Source of the DNA: an uncultured Caryophanales bacterium
Lineage (GTDB): Bacteria; Bacillota_I; Bacilli_A; RFN20; CAG-826
Assembly: GCA_946625055.1 (NCBI GenBank)
Contig: CAMOSS010000003.1
Span: 1-37,152, forward strand
Length of the DNA stretch: 37,152 nt
Direction: 5' to 3'
Both the position numbers and the translations under genes were made by a program. This document shows, one piece after another, positions 27,035 through 36,014 of the stretch (its first letter is position 1; every line of letters starts with the position of its first letter). Below the pieces are notes generated by a model. That model searched no databases and was not told the DNA's origin. It worked only from the letters and a program-made list of their open reading frames with translations.

Positions 27035-29452
27035 TTAAAACTTTTTGCTCGCATTAAACTTCTTTAAGCCTTTGATAGGATGCCCATTTGCGATATCAAG
27101 CATACCTTCCCCACCTAATGGAGGCATCGCTCCAGCTGAAGAGTTAACAATACTTCTAACACAGTTAGATGAAACTGATTTTTCAACCATGTTTCCTGTC
27201 ACTAAATATCTTTGACGTTTTCTTCCCTCTGGAAGATTAAATCCTTTATTTAACATCTTATAACCTGCTGCTCTGGCTTGGTTCTTTAAGATGCTTGAAA
27301 AGAATCCCTTCATCATGCACATAGGAACTTCTCTATCATAAGGTTTCTTATATCCTTTAAAGACTGGGATTTCTCTTCCTAGTAAAGCCGCAAAGTTTTC
27401 ATTTTTAATTTGATCTAATTTATCATGTTGATAATAGACGTCTAATAATGGATTAACTTCCTTTGGAAGTTTTTCACCTTTAATGTCAATCTTCGTCGAC
27501 TCCACTACCTCATTGACGTTCTTAGCAAGATAGATGATATATTCACCATCTTCTAAAACAAATCTATCAAGGTTGATATCAAAGATTTCTAATTGTTTTA
27601 ATGGAATCTCAATCGAAACTTCTTTTTCTTCATGAGCTTTGACTAAAACTTTTTCAAAGCCTTTTAATTCTTTCTTTGCTCTAAAGGTTGATGAAGCAGT
27701 CTTTCCAATATAAATTTGAGGAACATCTTTTGCATCCATATCTCCATCATTCTTAATTATGAAAGAAACAAGAAGACTATCTTTCTTCACTTCGACTTTT
27801 AGATTTTTGTAAATGAAGTTTGTATATGAAAGTCCATATCCAAATGGATATCTCACTCTCTTATCCATCGCATCGAAGTAGCGATAGCCAACATAGATCG
27901 ATTCTTTATAGACTTCGATTGGAGTTTTAATAAATTCTTTTGATGTTGGATGGTCTTCATAGTGATATGCCCATGTCTCCATCATTCTTCCAGAAGGAGC
28001 GACTTCACCAAAGAGAACCTTATATAAAGCTCTTCCACCTTCTTGGCCTGGAAGTCCAACATAAACAAGTCCAGAAACTTCATCGATATTTTCAAGTTCA
28101 ACTTGTGAACCACCAAAGAGGATTAAGACGACTGGCTTTCCAGTTTTCATTATTTTCTTCAATAGATGGAGTTGATTATCTGGAAGCCTCATATGAGGTC
28201 TATCAAAACCTTCAGATTCAAAGAAATCACTTTGCCCGAGGAAATATAAAATCGCATCATAATCTTGGGCATCCTCTAAAGCATAATATTCTAATTCTTC
28301 TTTAATAATCTCATCGTAATCATCGTATCCAAGTTCAGATCTATAATTCACTCCATATTCTTCAAAAGCCTCTTTTGGAGTAGTGAAATAATATGGGTTT
28401 AATAAAGATGATCCACCGCCTTGATAACGTGGTTCTTTAAAGTATTTACCAATGCATAAATACTTCTTTTCTTTAGATAAAGGTAGGATATTATCATTCT
28501 TTAAAAGAACGATTGATTCTAATGAGGCAACTTCAGCAAGTTGATCATGTTCTTCAAATATTTCTTCACCAGGTTTTTTGTTTTTATGGGTTTGCTCAAT
28601 GGCCTCTAAAATTCTTTTTACTGAGGCATCAATCATTTCAAGAGATATTCTACCTGCATTATAAGCTTCCACAATTTGGTCGATATTTTCTTGAATACAG
28701 CCAGGCATTTCTAAATCTGTTCCTGCAACTAAAGCGCGTTCTCTATCTAATAAACCGCCCCAATCTGTGACAGAAATGCCCTCAAATCCCCAATCTTTTC
28801 TTAAAATATCGAGTTGAAGATGGCTATTTTCAGAAGCAAATTGTCCGTTTATAGAATTGTAAGCAGTCATAATCATTCCTGGTTTTGCTTCCTTAACAAC
28901 ATCCATGAATGCACGAGTATAGATTTCTCTTAAGGCTCTTTCATCAACAATTGAGTCACCAACATATCTCCACTTTTCATTGTTGTTACAAGCAAAGTGT
29001 TTTGGAGTGGCAATAACGTTTTCACTTCTCACGCCTAAAACATAATTAACCGCTAAACGAGAGGTTAAAAATGGATCTTCAGAATAATATTCAAAATTTC
29101 TCCCGCATAACGGGTTCTTTTTAATGTTCATTGATGGGCCTAAAATTGCATCAACATCAAAGAATTTACATTCTCTTGCAATGGCTTTTCCAACTTGATT
29201 TAAGAGTTCTTTATTCCAAGACATCGCAAGGGTTGAACCAGTAGGAAAGGCAGTCGCAGGTAATGGATCGGAGACACCAAAATCCCCATTATCATTTGGG
29301 TCTAATCTTCTGACACCATTTGGGCCATCAGACATTCTAAATGCTTCGATTCCTAGTTCAGGAATTTCTTTTGTCTTCATCATTGAAGCACCAGAAAGCA
29401 AAGAAGCTTTTTGCTCAATGGTTAAAGTTTCTAATAGTTTCTTAATATCCAT
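27035..29452 (-). CDS. Glycoside hydrolase family 3 (beta-glucosidase-like), no obvious signal peptide
   Basis: RMSDGPNGVRR, PKHFACNNNEKWRY, GISVTDWGGLLDRERALVAGTDLEMPG, C-terminal fibronectin-III-like region. Confidence 0.93.
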   Translation of the reverse strand: MDIKKLLETLTIEQKASLLSGASMMKTKEIPELGIEAFRMSDGPNGVRRLDPNDNGDFGVSDPLPATAFPTGSTLAMSWNKELLNQVGKAIARECKFFDVDAILGPSMNIKKNPLCGRNFEYYSEDPFLTSRLAVNYVLGVRSENVIATPKHFACNNNEKWRYVGDSIVDERALREIYTRAFMDVVKEAKPGMIMTAYNSINGQFASENSHLQLDILRKDWGFEGISVTDWGGLLDRERALVAGTDLEMPGCIQENIDQIVEAYNAGRISLEMIDASVKRILEAIEQTHKNKKPGEEIFEEHDQLAEVASLESIVLLKNDNILPLSKEKKYLCIGKYFKEPRYQGGGSSLLNPYYFTTPKEAFEEYGVNYRSELGYDDYDEIIKEELEYYALEDAQDYDAILYFLGQSDFFESEGFDRPHMRLPDNQLHLLKKIMKTGKPVVLILFGGSQVELENIDEVSGLVYVGLPGQEGGRALYKVLFGEVAPSGRMMETWAYHYEDHPTSKEFIKTPIEVYKESIYVGYRYFDAMDKRVRYPFGYGLSYTNFIYKNLKVEVKKDSLLVSFIIKNDGDMDAKDVPQIYIGKTASSTFRAKKELKGFEKVLVKAHEEKEVSIEIPLKQLEIFDINLDRFVLEDGEYIIYLAKNVNEVVESTKIDIKGEKLPKEVNPLLDVYYQHDKLDQIKNENFAALLGREIPVFKGYKKPYDREVPMCMMKGFFSSILKNQARAAGYKMLNKGFNLPEGRKRQRYLVTGNMVEKSVSSNCVRSIVNSSAGAMPPLGGEGMLDIANGHPIKGLKKFNASKKF

Positions 29453-29455
29453 AAA

Positions 29456-30409
29456 TTATTCAATTATTTCATCAATGATAAAGAATGGTCTATGTTGTAC
29501 TTCTTTCATCATCTTAGATTGATATTCCGCCATTAAGGATAATGAGCCCATAATAATCGTGGTCATAAGCACCAAAACAAAGATGATTAACCACATCCAA
29601 AGTCCAAATTCACCAATACCTCTAAAAGCGTTAGTCCAATGGAGAATCGCAAATGTTAATAAACTAACACCATTTAAGGCATTCAAACAAACCAATGCCA
29701 CTGTTAATTTAAGGATGAATCTTAATAAGTTTGGTGATGTTGAAGTGATAGAATCACTTGCGAGATCTAACATTGATTTATAGTTATAATGTGTTTCGCC
29801 AAATTCCCTTTCTGGTCTAGCATAATCCACAAAGGTGGTTTTAAAACCAACAAAAGGAACTTCAACGCGGAACACTCTTGTGATTTCACCAAGTTTTAAT
29901 ACTTCATCTAGCACTCTTCTTGAAACAAGTCTATAGTGTCCAACATCTTGTGGGACTTTAACTTTCCCAGAGTGTTTATGAATGAACTTATAAAATAATT
30001 GAGCAGTAGTCTTCTTCATGAAGGAATCTTTCTTTCTTTGTTTCCTTCTAGCGTTCACTACGTCATAGCCTTCTTCCCACTTTTCTAATAAAAGAGGAAT
30101 AACTTCTGGTGGATCTTGGAGATCTGCATCCATAGGAATAATTGCATCACCTTTTGCAACACTAAGTCCAGCAGCGACTGCTGGTTCATGTCCAAAGTTA
30201 CGTGATAAGTTAACAATTCTAATTTCTTTATGTTCTTTTTGAATGCCTTTTAAGATATCCAAAGTTTTATCTTTTGAACCATCATTGACCGCAACAATCT
30301 CAAATTGATATTGTTTTAAAGGTTCCAACACTTCATACAACTTTGAAAAGAAATGAGGAGCCATTGGTTCTTCATTATAAAAAGGAACAACGATTGATAC
30401 TAATTTCAT
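29456..30409 (-). CDS. GT2 polyprenyl-phosphate glycosyltransferase (GtrB/DPM1-like), two C-terminal TM segments
   Basis: MKLVSIVVPFYNEE, VAVNDGSKDKT, NLSRNFGHEPAVAAGL, IPMDADLQDPPEVIP. Start moved to 30409 because the ORF-track extension overlaps a terminator. Confidence 0.9.
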   Translation of the reverse strand: MKLVSIVVPFYNEEPMAPHFFSKLYEVLEPLKQYQFEIVAVNDGSKDKTLDILKGIQKEHKEIRIVNLSRNFGHEPAVAAGLSVAKGDAIIPMDADLQDPPEVIPLLLEKWEEGYDVVNARRKQRKKDSFMKKTTAQLFYKFIHKHSGKVKVPQDVGHYRLVSRRVLDEVLKLGEITRVFRVEVPFVGFKTTFVDYARPEREFGETHYNYKSMLDLASDSITSTSPNLLRFILKLTVALVCLNALNGVSLLTFAILHWTNAFRGIGEFGLWMWLIIFVLVLMTTIIMGSLSLMAEYQSKMMKEVQHRPFFIIDEIIE

Positions 30410-30430
30410 ATAAGTCTCCATTGTAGCAAT

Positions 30431-30455
30431 ATAAAAGAGCCACTTTGTATGGCTC
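30431..30455 (-). terminator. Terminator of the exported two-gene operon
   Basis: Minus strand GAGCCA-TACAAAG-TGGCTC-TTTTAT. Confidence 0.75.
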
Positions 30456-30497
30456 AATTATAAGTCAATTAATCAAATAATTAAATTATTTTGATAA

Positions 30498-33425
30498 TTA
30501 GCTAAGCTTTTCGCTCTTTGTGTTCATCGCTAATGAAGCGGTGTCATTAATAAGCGTATCGACAATTGCGATCTTATTATCTTCGGTCGCTTCTTTTTGA
30601 TGATCAGCAAGTGTTAAGTCTAAAGCAATCTTGATTGTAATACCAACTTTGATATCTAAGTTAGCCTTAAGACCTGTTAATTCATTTGTGGATAAATCAT
30701 CGTAAATCCATAAATCAACATCTTTAAGTTCTTTGGAATTTGCAAGAGCACCAACATCAGCAGAGATGAAGAAGAATTGATTATCCTTATCATATTTAAA
30801 ATTCTTCAAAATCTTTTCATAAGGAATTTGGTAATTTTCATCTTTGTTGTTTTCGCTCTTTTCCACACTGCCGGTGATTAAGTCACCTAAGGATAAGACA
30901 TCTTCAAGTAAGATGGTGAGGATGTTATCCATGAAGTAACCGGTGTCACATTTTTCAAGTAATGTGTAATTTCTACGGGTACCAAAGATCAATTTATCTT
31001 TAACTGATTCAGTACGTTTGATATAGAAGTTTCCATCAGAGTATACAAAGTATACACTTCTATTTTCTGCTGAATAGTAATTCTTATTTGGGTTAATTGC
31101 AATGCCTAATACCTTAACGATTGGGAAGTCATCAAATGAGACACCAACATCAACTTTGCCGTGATCATTTCTAATCTCAACAGTGAATGGAACTTCTTTG
31201 ATGTTATAAACTTTACCAGTGATTAAGGTAAATCCTAAGTCAACTTTAGAAGCAAACTTCCAATAGTTATATTTAGAAGAATTAAGTCCGAGTTGCAATA
31301 AGACTTTGATATCAGAGAAGTCTAAGAATTCATCATTGTTTGGATTTAATCTTTCTGATTCTTTTGAAGGATCAAATTCTTTGAGTTCAACTTTAAGGTT
31401 GACGTTTAAATCATCGAAGTTAAGATTTGAAATTTCTAATGAATGAATCGTGTGTTCATCATAAGTTAATTTGATATCAAGAGATGTTTCTTCTAATCCA
31501 ACGAGGGCCAAAGAGACTGTGAAACTGATTTCACCATCTTTAACTTGTAAGTTAGAGATAATGTGTAAGTTTGCAATCTTTTGATAATCACCATTAATGA
31601 TTTCCATGATAGGCATAACACTAGCTTGATCCATTAAAGAACCAAACAATTCATTAAAGTGTTCAGATGGTTCATCCATCACTTCTTTCACAACATCAAA
31701 GATGTCGATGAATGTTTGTGATTTGACTTTACCTTTCATTTGTTCGTTGTATGTGAATAAGATTTCATTCTTATCTTTCATATCAGCGACTAATCTATGA
31801 GAATAATTCTTTCTATCAACAATTTCAGCTTTACCATATCCGAATCCATCTTCGATATCGAATTGGAGACCACCACCAAGAGTGATATCGTTAACACCTT
31901 CTTTGGTGGAAGAAATTGTGCCATCGAATTCCACTCTGAATTGAGTGTCATCAACAAGTTCAGAAATCGCTAGGGCTAATGGGATCGCGTGCTCTAAAGC
32001 CACATATTGTTCTTTTTCAACGTTATATCTCACATAGTCTTTGAATGTGACAGTAGCAGAACCTTCATAATCATTAATACGAATGTTATTAAGTTCTAAA
32101 GATTCTAAACTTTCATTATTAAACTTAAGGGTAATGGTGAATGGAGAAACGGAATCAATACCAGCTTCACTTGGTTTAATATCCACTCCTAATTCTTCAC
32201 TTGTTAAGGTGATTTCTTGAATGGTGTTTGGTAATTTACCAAGGATTTCTAATAACTTAGCGGTATCCATGGTGCCCATTAATTTATCTAGGAGTTCTTT
32301 AATCTTTTCATTACCAATCTTATTCATTGTGAATTGAACAAGGTTAGAAACTGATTCAGTATCAATGGAGACTTTTAAGTCATGATAATGAGCATATAAA
32401 GTTTCTTCTAATAGATGAGCGTCAAAGCTATTCACTTGTTCGTCAACGGTGACATCACCAAAGATGGAGTAGGCTTTTTCATCAATGTCATAGGAGAGAT
32501 TGATAGATGTTGCGAGTAAGTTGCTCTTACTTTCAACTTCATTTTCATCTTTTGTGAATTTACTCAATTCAAGATCTAAACCAATAGTGTTTTGTCTCTT
32601 GCTTGTTAAGTTCAAGATATTGTTCACAATGTTTAATGCAGGAGCGAAGTCTTGATATTTATGAGCAATCTCAATATTTTCCATTGGAGAGACAAGATTA
32701 ATGTCTTGGACTCTATCAAGATTGACATCTAGTTTAAATAACATATCACCGTAACTAATCGTATCGGTTCTTAAACCTGTGAAGTTATATTCACTATCAG
32801 TCTTGATATAAAGTAATAAATCGTTATCTAATCCTAAAGGTTCAGATGCATTGAAGGTGAAGTAATATCCTTCTCCTTCTCTATCAGGTTCTTTCAAAGA
32901 AAGAATATAATCTTGTAAGGCATAGATATCTAAGTTTGTTAATTCCACTGGCATTTCAAAGTTCAAACCATGACTTGGAAGCATTTCGATAAAATCGAAG
33001 ACATTGTCAGTTTTTAATTTGAAATAGTTATTATTGAAATCAAAGAACACTGTGGAATCAAAATATCCAATTGAAGCATTGATATCGTTGCCGGATAAGT
33101 TCACATCGATATCACCTTCAAGTTTGATATCAGAAACGTCACTGGCGTCACCTTTTCCATCAAAGTCTAAAGCGATGTATTCACCAGATTGAAGTTTTGC
33201 TGAAACACTCGCATCGACATTAAATGTTTGAATGGATCCAAGAGAATCGAGTAATTTTTGTTGTGGGGTGTCAATATAAGGCGTTACTGTTGTTCCACCA
33301 TTATTTGATGTTGCTCCTTTATTTACGGTTTTCTTTTGGGCTTTATATTGAGAACCAAAAGCAATACCGAAGCTGGTTGAAAACATGAGTGTACAAACTA
33401 TTGCGCCTTTAAATATGTTTTTCAT
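30498..33425 (-). CDS. Large secreted protein of unknown function with about four degenerate tandem beta-rich modules
   Basis: Sec-type N-terminus MKNIFKGAIVCTLMFSTSFGIAFGS without lipobox. Repeated block order (see finding). Strong SD TAGGAGGA. Confidence 0.85.
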   Translation of the reverse strand: MKNIFKGAIVCTLMFSTSFGIAFGSQYKAQKKTVNKGATSNNGGTTVTPYIDTPQQKLLDSLGSIQTFNVDASVSAKLQSGEYIALDFDGKGDASDVSDIKLEGDIDVNLSGNDINASIGYFDSTVFFDFNNNYFKLKTDNVFDFIEMLPSHGLNFEMPVELTNLDIYALQDYILSLKEPDREGEGYYFTFNASEPLGLDNDLLLYIKTDSEYNFTGLRTDTISYGDMLFKLDVNLDRVQDINLVSPMENIEIAHKYQDFAPALNIVNNILNLTSKRQNTIGLDLELSKFTKDENEVESKSNLLATSINLSYDIDEKAYSIFGDVTVDEQVNSFDAHLLEETLYAHYHDLKVSIDTESVSNLVQFTMNKIGNEKIKELLDKLMGTMDTAKLLEILGKLPNTIQEITLTSEELGVDIKPSEAGIDSVSPFTITLKFNNESLESLELNNIRINDYEGSATVTFKDYVRYNVEKEQYVALEHAIPLALAISELVDDTQFRVEFDGTISSTKEGVNDITLGGGLQFDIEDGFGYGKAEIVDRKNYSHRLVADMKDKNEILFTYNEQMKGKVKSQTFIDIFDVVKEVMDEPSEHFNELFGSLMDQASVMPIMEIINGDYQKIANLHIISNLQVKDGEISFTVSLALVGLEETSLDIKLTYDEHTIHSLEISNLNFDDLNVNLKVELKEFDPSKESERLNPNNDEFLDFSDIKVLLQLGLNSSKYNYWKFASKVDLGFTLITGKVYNIKEVPFTVEIRNDHGKVDVGVSFDDFPIVKVLGIAINPNKNYYSAENRSVYFVYSDGNFYIKRTESVKDKLIFGTRRNYTLLEKCDTGYFMDNILTILLEDVLSLGDLITGSVEKSENNKDENYQIPYEKILKNFKYDKDNQFFFISADVGALANSKELKDVDLWIYDDLSTNELTGLKANLDIKVGITIKIALDLTLADHQKEATEDNKIAIVDTLINDTASLAMNTKSEKLS

Positions 33426-33437
33426 AAATATTTCCTC

Positions 33438-34331
33438 CTATTTTTCGTAGACAGCGTCCTCAGTTAATTCTGGGATTTTCATATCTGTCTCATAAGTGTA
33501 AGTATCAACAAGATGTCCATTTGAATTATGTTTTCCAAACATGTAGACATCATAAGACTCATCGGCAGTTGAAGTTTTAATGTTTAATTCTTTATCCAAG
33601 ACATAAGTTAATTGGATGTGATGGAATATTGGTGGCTTTGGTAGATTTGATGTCATAGTCATTTGTTTTACATATCTCACCACTGAGGTTGTAACATCAA
33701 GTTCCACGCTGACTTCATAATCACCATTCACTTCTTTAGCTGTGCCATCGGTCACTGTCTTAGAAGAGATGATATAGATTGAACCTCTGTCGAGTGTTTT
33801 ACCCCATGTGTTTTCATAATCTTCTAAGCCATAATCCTTTTTGGAATCCTCTTTCCATTTCGCACTTTCGACTCCACTTAATGAACCGGAATATGTATTC
33901 ACCGTGTCATCATTTTGATAGAATCGCCAGGCGACTTTCACAAGTGAGGATTGAGATAAACTTTCTGAGAAATAATTATTTCCATCCTTAACAAAATTCG
34001 CTCTGATATCTTGCTTAATACCAGCCGCAAGAACTTCCCCTACTGTCACTTTGTGAATATTTTGATGTTCACCAAGTTTGTTAAGTGAGATGTTGATGAG
34101 TTCATGTGGTTGGAACGTTTTGAGATAGGAAGATGGAGAGGCTTTTTGATATCTTTTCATCAAAGCCTTTTGATCATCTTCAATCCCGTCTTGGTCCACT
34201 GCTGCGTAATCAACCTTTGGAACAAAGACCTCTTGTCCAAGGATGATGCCTCCAGCGATTCCAATTCCGACGAGCAGAACTCCGAAGATGGAAGTTAAAA
34301 TGTAAAATTTCTTAGTTAGCTTTTCTTTCAT
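33438..34331 (-). CDS. Single-TM-anchored extracytoplasmic protein of unknown function
   Basis: MKEKLTKKFYILTSIFGVLLVGIGIAGGIILGQ TM, then a beta-rich domain. 12 bp upstream of the 975-aa gene. Confidence 0.8.
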   Translation of the reverse strand: MKEKLTKKFYILTSIFGVLLVGIGIAGGIILGQEVFVPKVDYAAVDQDGIEDDQKALMKRYQKASPSSYLKTFQPHELINISLNKLGEHQNIHKVTVGEVLAAGIKQDIRANFVKDGNNYFSESLSQSSLVKVAWRFYQNDDTVNTYSGSLSGVESAKWKEDSKKDYGLEDYENTWGKTLDRGSIYIISSKTVTDGTAKEVNGDYEVSVELDVTTSVVRYVKQMTMTSNLPKPPIFHHIQLTYVLDKELNIKTSTADESYDVYMFGKHNSNGHLVDTYTYETDMKIPELTEDAVYEK

Positions 34332-34423
34332 AACCGCTGACTATTTTAATTAAAATAAAGAAAAATCAACCCTATTTTTGAGTTTTTTCAAAATAGAGAA
34401 AGCGGTAAAACTCTCTTTAAAAT

Positions 34424-34442
34424 AGAATAACTATGTTATTCT
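34424..34442. promoter_or_regulatory. Inverted repeat AGAATAAC-TAT-GTTATTCT in the divergent intergenic region
   Basis: Perfect 8-bp arms, read directly. Confidence 0.5.
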
Positions 34443-34533
34443 CTTATAAAATGACAAAAAATCTAAATAAAAATGTATTCTAAAAAATTTTAAAAAATCT
34501 CAAAATTCAGGTCTAAAAAACATAAAAAAATCA

Positions 34534-34568
34534 ATGATACACCACTGAGTTAGGTATATAATATACCT
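34534..34568 (+). promoter_or_regulatory. Promoter of the FAD/CofE-like operon with 17-bp palindrome AGGTATAT-A-ATATACCT over the -10 TATAAT
   Basis: -10 TATAAT 34557-34562 inside palindrome 34552-34568; -35-like ATGATA at 17-bp spacing; SD TAGGGG before ATG 34590. Confidence 0.6.
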
Positions 34569-34589
34569 CGTTGTTAGGGGAATATTAAT

Positions 34590-36011
34590 ATGAAATATGA
34601 TGTCATTATCGTGGGAGCCGGCCCAAGTGGTTATATGTGTGCCTACGAACTTTCTAATTTGAGAAAAGACCTCAAAATTCTCCTCTTAGATAGAGGCAGA
34701 AACATCTATGAAAGAAGATGCCCAGTCCTTGAACATAAACTCGATAAATGTCCAGTTAATCAAAAAGGATTTAGAGAATGTTATCCAGCTTGCTCCATCA
34801 CTTCTGGTTTTGGAGGTGCAGGTGCATACTCTGATGGTAAATTTAATATCACCACTGAATTCGGCGGATGGTTAACAGATTACATGTCTCCAGAAGAATT
34901 AATGGGGTTAATTAATTATGTTGATGATATTAATCTTTCCTTTGGAGCGACTAAAGTTTTAACAAACCCAGATACTCCAAAAGTTAAAGAGATTGAAAAA
35001 CGCGCGATGTCTGTCGGTGTCAAACTTTTAAGAAGTAAAGTGAGACATCTAGGAACAGAAGAAAACTTAAAAATCTTAACAAAGATTTATGAACATATCA
35101 AAGCCCAAAACGTCGAGATGAGATTCTCCACAAAAGTCACTGATCTCGTCATTAAAGATAATGAAATTAAAGGTGTTATCGTTGATGGAAAAGAAACCAT
35201 CGAAGCCGACTATGTCGTTTTAGGCGTTGGTAGAGAAGGTTCTAAATGGTTATCCGAATTATTTGATAAATACGGTGTTGCCATGTCGCAAACACAAGTT
35301 GACATAGGTGTCCGTGTCGAATGTCCAAATATGGTCATGGAAGAAATCAACGAAAGCCTTTACGAAGGTAAGTTCTTATATAAGACATCTGTTGGTTCCA
35401 CAGTCAGAACTTTCTGTTCAAATCCAGGTGGACATGTCGTAGTCGAAAACTATGAAGGAGTTATGAATGTTAATGGTCACTCCTATAACGATTCAAAACT
35501 TTCTTCTCCAAATACAAACTTTGCTTTGCTCGTCTCCCACCACTTCGATGAACCATTCAAGAAACCAAATGAATACGCGATTAAAGTTTCTTCTTTAGCC
35601 AACCAGCTTTCATGTGGTTCGGTCATCGTTCAAAGATATGGCGATATCAAACTTGGAAGAAGATCCACAGTAAAGAGAATCAAAGAAGGTTTCGTTGTTC
35701 CAACACTTAAAGAAGCTGTCCCTGGTGATTTAGCTCTTGCCCTTCCATATAAAACAATGAGATCCATCATTGAAATGATTGAAGTCTTAGATAAAATCAC
35801 TCCAGGTATCGCGACAGAACACACACTTCTTTACGGTATTGAAGCCAAATATTATAGCGCTCATCCAATCATGTCTAATGAATTAGAAGTTGAAGGCATT
35901 AATCATTTATATGTCGCTGGTGATGGCGCTGGTTTAACAAGAGGTTTAGCCCAAGCTGGTGCTTGTGGTGTCTATATTGCAAGAAATATTTTGAAGAAAA
36001 GAGGTAATTAA
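34590..36011 (+). CDS. FAD-dependent dehydrogenase/oxidoreductase (COG2509-like)
   Basis: YDVIIVGAGPSGYMCAYEL dinucleotide-binding motif; CPVLEHKLDKCPVNQKGFRECYPACSITSGFGGAGAYSDGKFN; C-terminal LYVAGDGAGLTRGLAQAGACGVYIA. Confidence 0.88.
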   Translation: MKYDVIIVGAGPSGYMCAYELSNLRKDLKILLLDRGRNIYERRCPVLEHKLDKCPVNQKGFRECYPACSITSGFGGAGAYSDGKFNITTEFGGWLTDYMSPEELMGLINYVDDINLSFGATKVLTNPDTPKVKEIEKRAMSVGVKLLRSKVRHLGTEENLKILTKIYEHIKAQNVEMRFSTKVTDLVIKDNEIKGVIVDGKETIEADYVVLGVGREGSKWLSELFDKYGVAMSQTQVDIGVRVECPNMVMEEINESLYEGKFLYKTSVGSTVRTFCSNPGGHVVVENYEGVMNVNGHSYNDSKLSSPNTNFALLVSHHFDEPFKKPNEYAIKVSSLANQLSCGSVIVQRYGDIKLGRRSTVKRIKEGFVVPTLKEAVPGDLALALPYKTMRSIIEMIEVLDKITPGIATEHTLLYGIEAKYYSAHPIMSNELEVEGINHLYVAGDGAGLTRGLAQAGACGVYIARNILKKRGN

Positions 36012-36014
36012 ACT

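Noticed and set aside
30410-30457. N-terminal extension of the GT2 gene in the ORF track
   Set aside because: Overlaps a terminator hairpin; GT2 core begins at MKLVSIVVPFYNEE with its own SD-like GGAGAC.
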